This document shows positions 61,873 through 64,000 of a stretch of 64,000 bases of DNA, piece by piece (position 1 is the first letter of the stretch; each line of letters starts with the position of its first letter). The DNA lies in contig NZ_CP101655.1 in NCBI RefSeq assembly GCF_028830055.1, forward strand, positions 1,928,880 through 1,992,879. Direction: 5' to 3'. This DNA is from Pseudomonas serboccidentalis (GTDB taxonomy: Bacteria; Pseudomonadota; Gammaproteobacteria; Pseudomonadales; Pseudomonadaceae). Below the pieces are notes generated by a model. The model was not told the DNA's origin and did not search any database. It saw only the letters and a program-made list of their open reading frames with translations. Position numbers and translations under genes: made by a program.

Positions 61873-63047
61873 GTCAGTTGCGCATAGGACTGCCGCCGCT
61901 GGAGCAACTGGACGCGGACAGTGTTTTGCATTGTGTGTGGATGGATCGTCAGGGCCAGGTCAGCCGTGAACAGCCGCTCAGCCTGAAGCAGTTAGCGCAA
62001 CAGCCGAAGCAGCCGCCGTTGAGCGGTTTTCTGCATCCGTCGGACAGTCTGCTGGCGAGCATTGAGCTGCCACCGTTACCGGCGAACAAGACCGCAGCGG
62101 CGGTGCAATGCGCGGCGCAGGCCTTGATGCTCGGCGACAGCAACGACATGCACATCGCCCACAGTCCACGGGATGCGGCGGGGCGGGTGCAGATCGCCTG
62201 GGCGCCGCGGCAACCGTTGCTGCAACTGGGGCAGATGCTCAAGCAGGCCGGGCTGAACCTGCGCGGTCTGTACCCGGCGGCGTACAGCTTGCCGGTGCTG
62301 CCGGGCACGGTGGCGTGTCGGCAGGACGGTCATTTGTTGCTGCGCGAAAGCGTGCAGGCGGCGCAGGTGCAGCCGCTGTTCGACGAGGACATCGGCGATG
62401 GCCTGCTGACGTGCGGCACGCCGTTGCACTGGATCGGCGCGGCACCGCCACCGGGCACCGAACTGCCGATGGCCGAGGCGCAGCGCTGGACCGGGCCGTT
62501 GCCAAGTTGGGGCCTGCAGGGCGCGGTGCAACAGCAGGGCACTGAGCATCGCGGCTGGGGCCGGGCGCTGGGGCTTTGCGCATTGGCGGTGGCGGTGTGG
62601 GTGATCGGCTTGAACCTGTATGCCGCCCGCGAGGCCAGTCAGGGCCAGCAACTCAAGGCGCAGATGAGTCAGCGGGTGAAGCAGGCCTTTCCCGAGTTGC
62701 CGGTGATCCTCAATCCGTTGCAACAGGCCCGTCAGCAACTGGCGGCGCGACAGAAGGGCGCGGCGCAGGACCCGACGCAGGCGTTCAGTCGCCTGGTGTT
62801 GCAGGCCGGCAGCGGCATGCCGTTCATGGCCGGCACTGTCGAGCGCCTGACGTTTGTCGACGGCACGTTGCAATTGACGCTGCTGGCCGACGCCCGGCGC
62901 AGCGGCAATGACCAGGACTGGCAAGGCACGCTGGCCCAGGCCGGGATCAGTGCGACGGCCAATGATGACGGTTGGCTGCTGCAGCCGAGCGATGAAATCA
63001 CCCCCGCCAGCGACAGCGCTGACGACAGCGGAGCAGAAGATGAATAA
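61869..63047 (+). CDS. hxcY: Type II secretion platform protein GspL/HxcY
   Basis: A 392-residue bitopic inner-membrane protein: a cytoplasmic actin-like domain (~1-230, LPPLEQLDADSVLHCVWMDR, GFLHPSDSLLASIELPPLPA), a membrane helix at ~237-253 (ALGLCALAVAVWVIGL) and a periplasmic ferredoxin-like domain. Recruits the GspE ATPase to the membrane and pairs with GspM. Overlaps hxcZ by 8 bases. Confidence 0.92.
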   Translation: MSQLRIGLPPLEQLDADSVLHCVWMDRQGQVSREQPLSLKQLAQQPKQPPLSGFLHPSDSLLASIELPPLPANKTAAAVQCAAQALMLGDSNDMHIAHSPRDAAGRVQIAWAPRQPLLQLGQMLKQAGLNLRGLYPAAYSLPVLPGTVACRQDGHLLLRESVQAAQVQPLFDEDIGDGLLTCGTPLHWIGAAPPPGTELPMAEAQRWTGPLPSWGLQGAVQQQGTEHRGWGRALGLCALAVAVWVIGLNLYAAREASQGQQLKAQMSQRVKQAFPELPVILNPLQQARQQLAARQKGAAQDPTQAFSRLVLQAGSGMPFMAGTVERLTFVDGTLQLTLLADARRSGNDQDWQGTLAQAGISATANDDGWLLQPSDEITPASDSADDSGAEDE

Positions 63048-63588
63048 GGCGACGCTGCTGGTGTATCGCGCGCGTTGGCAGCGTTTCAGCGCGCAGCTTC
63101 AAGTGCGCTGGCAAGCGTTGGCGCTGCGCGAAAAACGCATGCTCGGCGGCATGGCAGTGGTGTTGCTGTCGCTGTTGGTCTGGCTCGCACTGATTCAGCC
63201 GCCGCTGAAAAAAATCACCTATTGGCAAGCCGAAACCCCGAAGTTGCGCGCGCAGACCGAAGCCCTCGAAGTGCTGTTGCGCGAGGTCAGCGTGCGCCCG
63301 GACGGGCAAAGCGTCGAGCAGTCGCTGCAGCAGACCCTGCAGGCCAGCGGCCTCGCCGGGCACTATCAATTGCAAGCCGGAGAGGGCGGCGCGTGGCAGT
63401 TGAGTTTCGACGCGGCGCCGGCCGACGCGGTGCTCGACTGGCTGTTGAGCACGCCGGCACAACTTTCTCTGCAAGTGGTCGAGGCCCGTTTGCAACGCGC
63501 AGACACCGCTTCGACCGAGGTCACTGCCGGCACATTGTCAGGCACCGTTCGCATGGATCAGGCGCTGGGCGCTAAGGAAGCTTCATGA
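63040..63588 (+). CDS. hxcZ: Type II secretion platform protein GspM/HxcZ
   Basis: A 182-residue bitopic protein: a short cytoplasmic N-terminus (LREKRMLGGMAVV), a membrane helix at ~34-54, a coiled-coil stretch (ETPKLRAQTEALEVLLREVS) and a small periplasmic ferredoxin-like domain. Starts inside the end of hxcY; the longer frame from 62908 is an overlap artefact. Its stop overlaps the hxcQ start as ATGA. Confidence 0.9.
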   Translation: MNKATLLVYRARWQRFSAQLQVRWQALALREKRMLGGMAVVLLSLLVWLALIQPPLKKITYWQAETPKLRAQTEALEVLLREVSVRPDGQSVEQSLQQTLQASGLAGHYQLQAGEGGAWQLSFDAAPADAVLDWLLSTPAQLSLQVVEARLQRADTASTEVTAGTLSGTVRMDQALGAKEAS

Positions 63589-64000
63589 AGGGGTCAGGAT
63601 CCAAACCGGCGCGCATGGCGTTGCCGATGCTGCTGATGGCATTGAGCGCGTGCAGCCACACCACGCCGCCGCCAAATCAGCCGCCGCTGCTGGTCGACAG
63701 TGAACTCGGTCGGCCACTGGCCAACACCCAGCGCAGCGGCGACGCGCTGCTGGATCGTCAACGCGCACAGGCCCAGGCGGCGCCTCCACCCCGGCAGTTG
63801 CACAACATCACCGAGCGCGCGCGCAGTGGCGGCGCCCCGCGTGGCACCCCATTGCCGAGCAATCCGCTGGGCGATCAACCGGTGACGCTGAACTTCGTGG
63901 ATGCCGATATTCAAGCGGTGGTGCGTGCGTTGTCGCGTTCGACGGGCCAGCAATTTCTGGTCGACCCTCGGGTCAAGGGCAGCCTGACGCTGGTCTCGGA
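63585..64000 (+). CDS. hxcQ: Type II secretion secretin GspD/HxcQ, N-terminal part (cut by window end)
   Basis: The first 138 residues. A lipoprotein signal with lipobox L20-S-A-C23 is followed by a Pro/Gln-rich linker and the secretin N0 domain (VTLNFVDADIQAVVRALSRS, TGQQFLVDPRVKGSLTLVS). HxcQ of P. aeruginosa is a self-piloting liposecretin, and the lipobox here predicts the same: the protein reaches the outer membrane by its own lipid anchor and needs no pilotin. The rest of the N domains and the gate lie beyond base 64000. Confidence 0.93.
   Translation, partial: MKGSGSKPARMALPMLLMALSACSHTTPPPNQPPLLVDSELGRPLANTQRSGDALLDRQRAQAQAAPPPRQLHNITERARSGGAPRGTPLPSNPLGDQPVTLNFVDADIQAVVRALSRSTGQQFLVDPRVKGSLTLVS

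Overview
The window is a 64-kb piece of chromosome from a gamma-proteobacterium, almost certainly a Pseudomonas of the P. fluorescens group. The evidence is the GC-rich coding sequence, the Pseudomonas gene sets (moxR-bat stress operon, 1631-residue NAD-glutamate dehydrogenase, vreAIR-hxc surface signalling and type II secretion locus, DUF6124 and DUF5629 proteins) and about twenty copies of the intergenic REP/REPIN repeats typical of that group (GTAGGAGTGAGCCTGCTCGCGA and GTAGGAGCTGCCGAAGGCTG types). No rRNA, tRNA, CRISPR array, transposase or integrase was seen.

Layout. 1-12.0 kb: the end of map, then a catabolic regulon. It has a PotFGHI/YdcSTUV-like ABC importer, a RibB-type riboflavin enzyme with a degenerate GTP cyclohydrolase II half (RibBX), a DUF1330 protein, and an operon of DUF1185 protein, alpha/beta hydrolase, aldehyde dehydrogenase, flavin reductase, carboxymuconolactone-decarboxylase-like protein, FCD-type GntR regulator and Nudix hydrolase. 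The same palindrome (TGGTATACCA or one mismatch) lies in front of all three transcription units and ties them together. 12.4-15.9 kb: a YCF48-like protein and an RND/MMPL exporter. 16.0-22.9 kb: a sugar-acid cluster (FCD regulator, L-arabonate-type dehydratase, MFS transporter, GguC/AraD1-type protein, ketoglutarate-semialdehyde-type dehydrogenase) that should carry a pentonic or hexaric acid to 2-oxoglutarate. 23.0-25.7 kb: DUF5629 protein, secreted lactonase-type beta-propeller and small exported or membrane proteins. 25.7-31.2 kb: sbcD-sbcC-GST. 31.4-38.3 kb: moxR-DUF58-DUF4381-batA-batB-batD. 38.5-44.3 kb: an acidic small protein and gdhB. 44.5-48.2 kb: cupin, monooxygenase-like protein, MocR regulator divergent from an AhpD-like protein, and a small exported protein.

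48.3-64.0 kb: vreA-vreI-vreR followed by the Hxc type II secretion genes in the order known from P. aeruginosa (hxcW, U, P, V, T, X, Y, Z, Q). Here about 7.4 kb of foreign-looking, AT-richer DNA separates hxcP from hxcV. This island holds a probable beta-sandwich protein, two DUF6124 copies (one intact behind a structured leader, one broken), a small exported protein, a DUF2971 protein, a three-helix membrane protein that looks like an anti-phage membrane effector, and several unknown small ORFs. Two near-identical REPIN variants in direct orientation bracket the 9.06-kb segment hxcW-hxcU-hxcP-island.

The three most interesting points are: (1) the shared-operator regulon that couples riboflavin supply to an uncharacterised flavin-dependent catabolic route; (2) the island inside the secretion locus with a possible defence pair; (3) the structured leader and divergent ORF in front of the DUF6124 gene. 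All functions are inferred from sequence reading alone.
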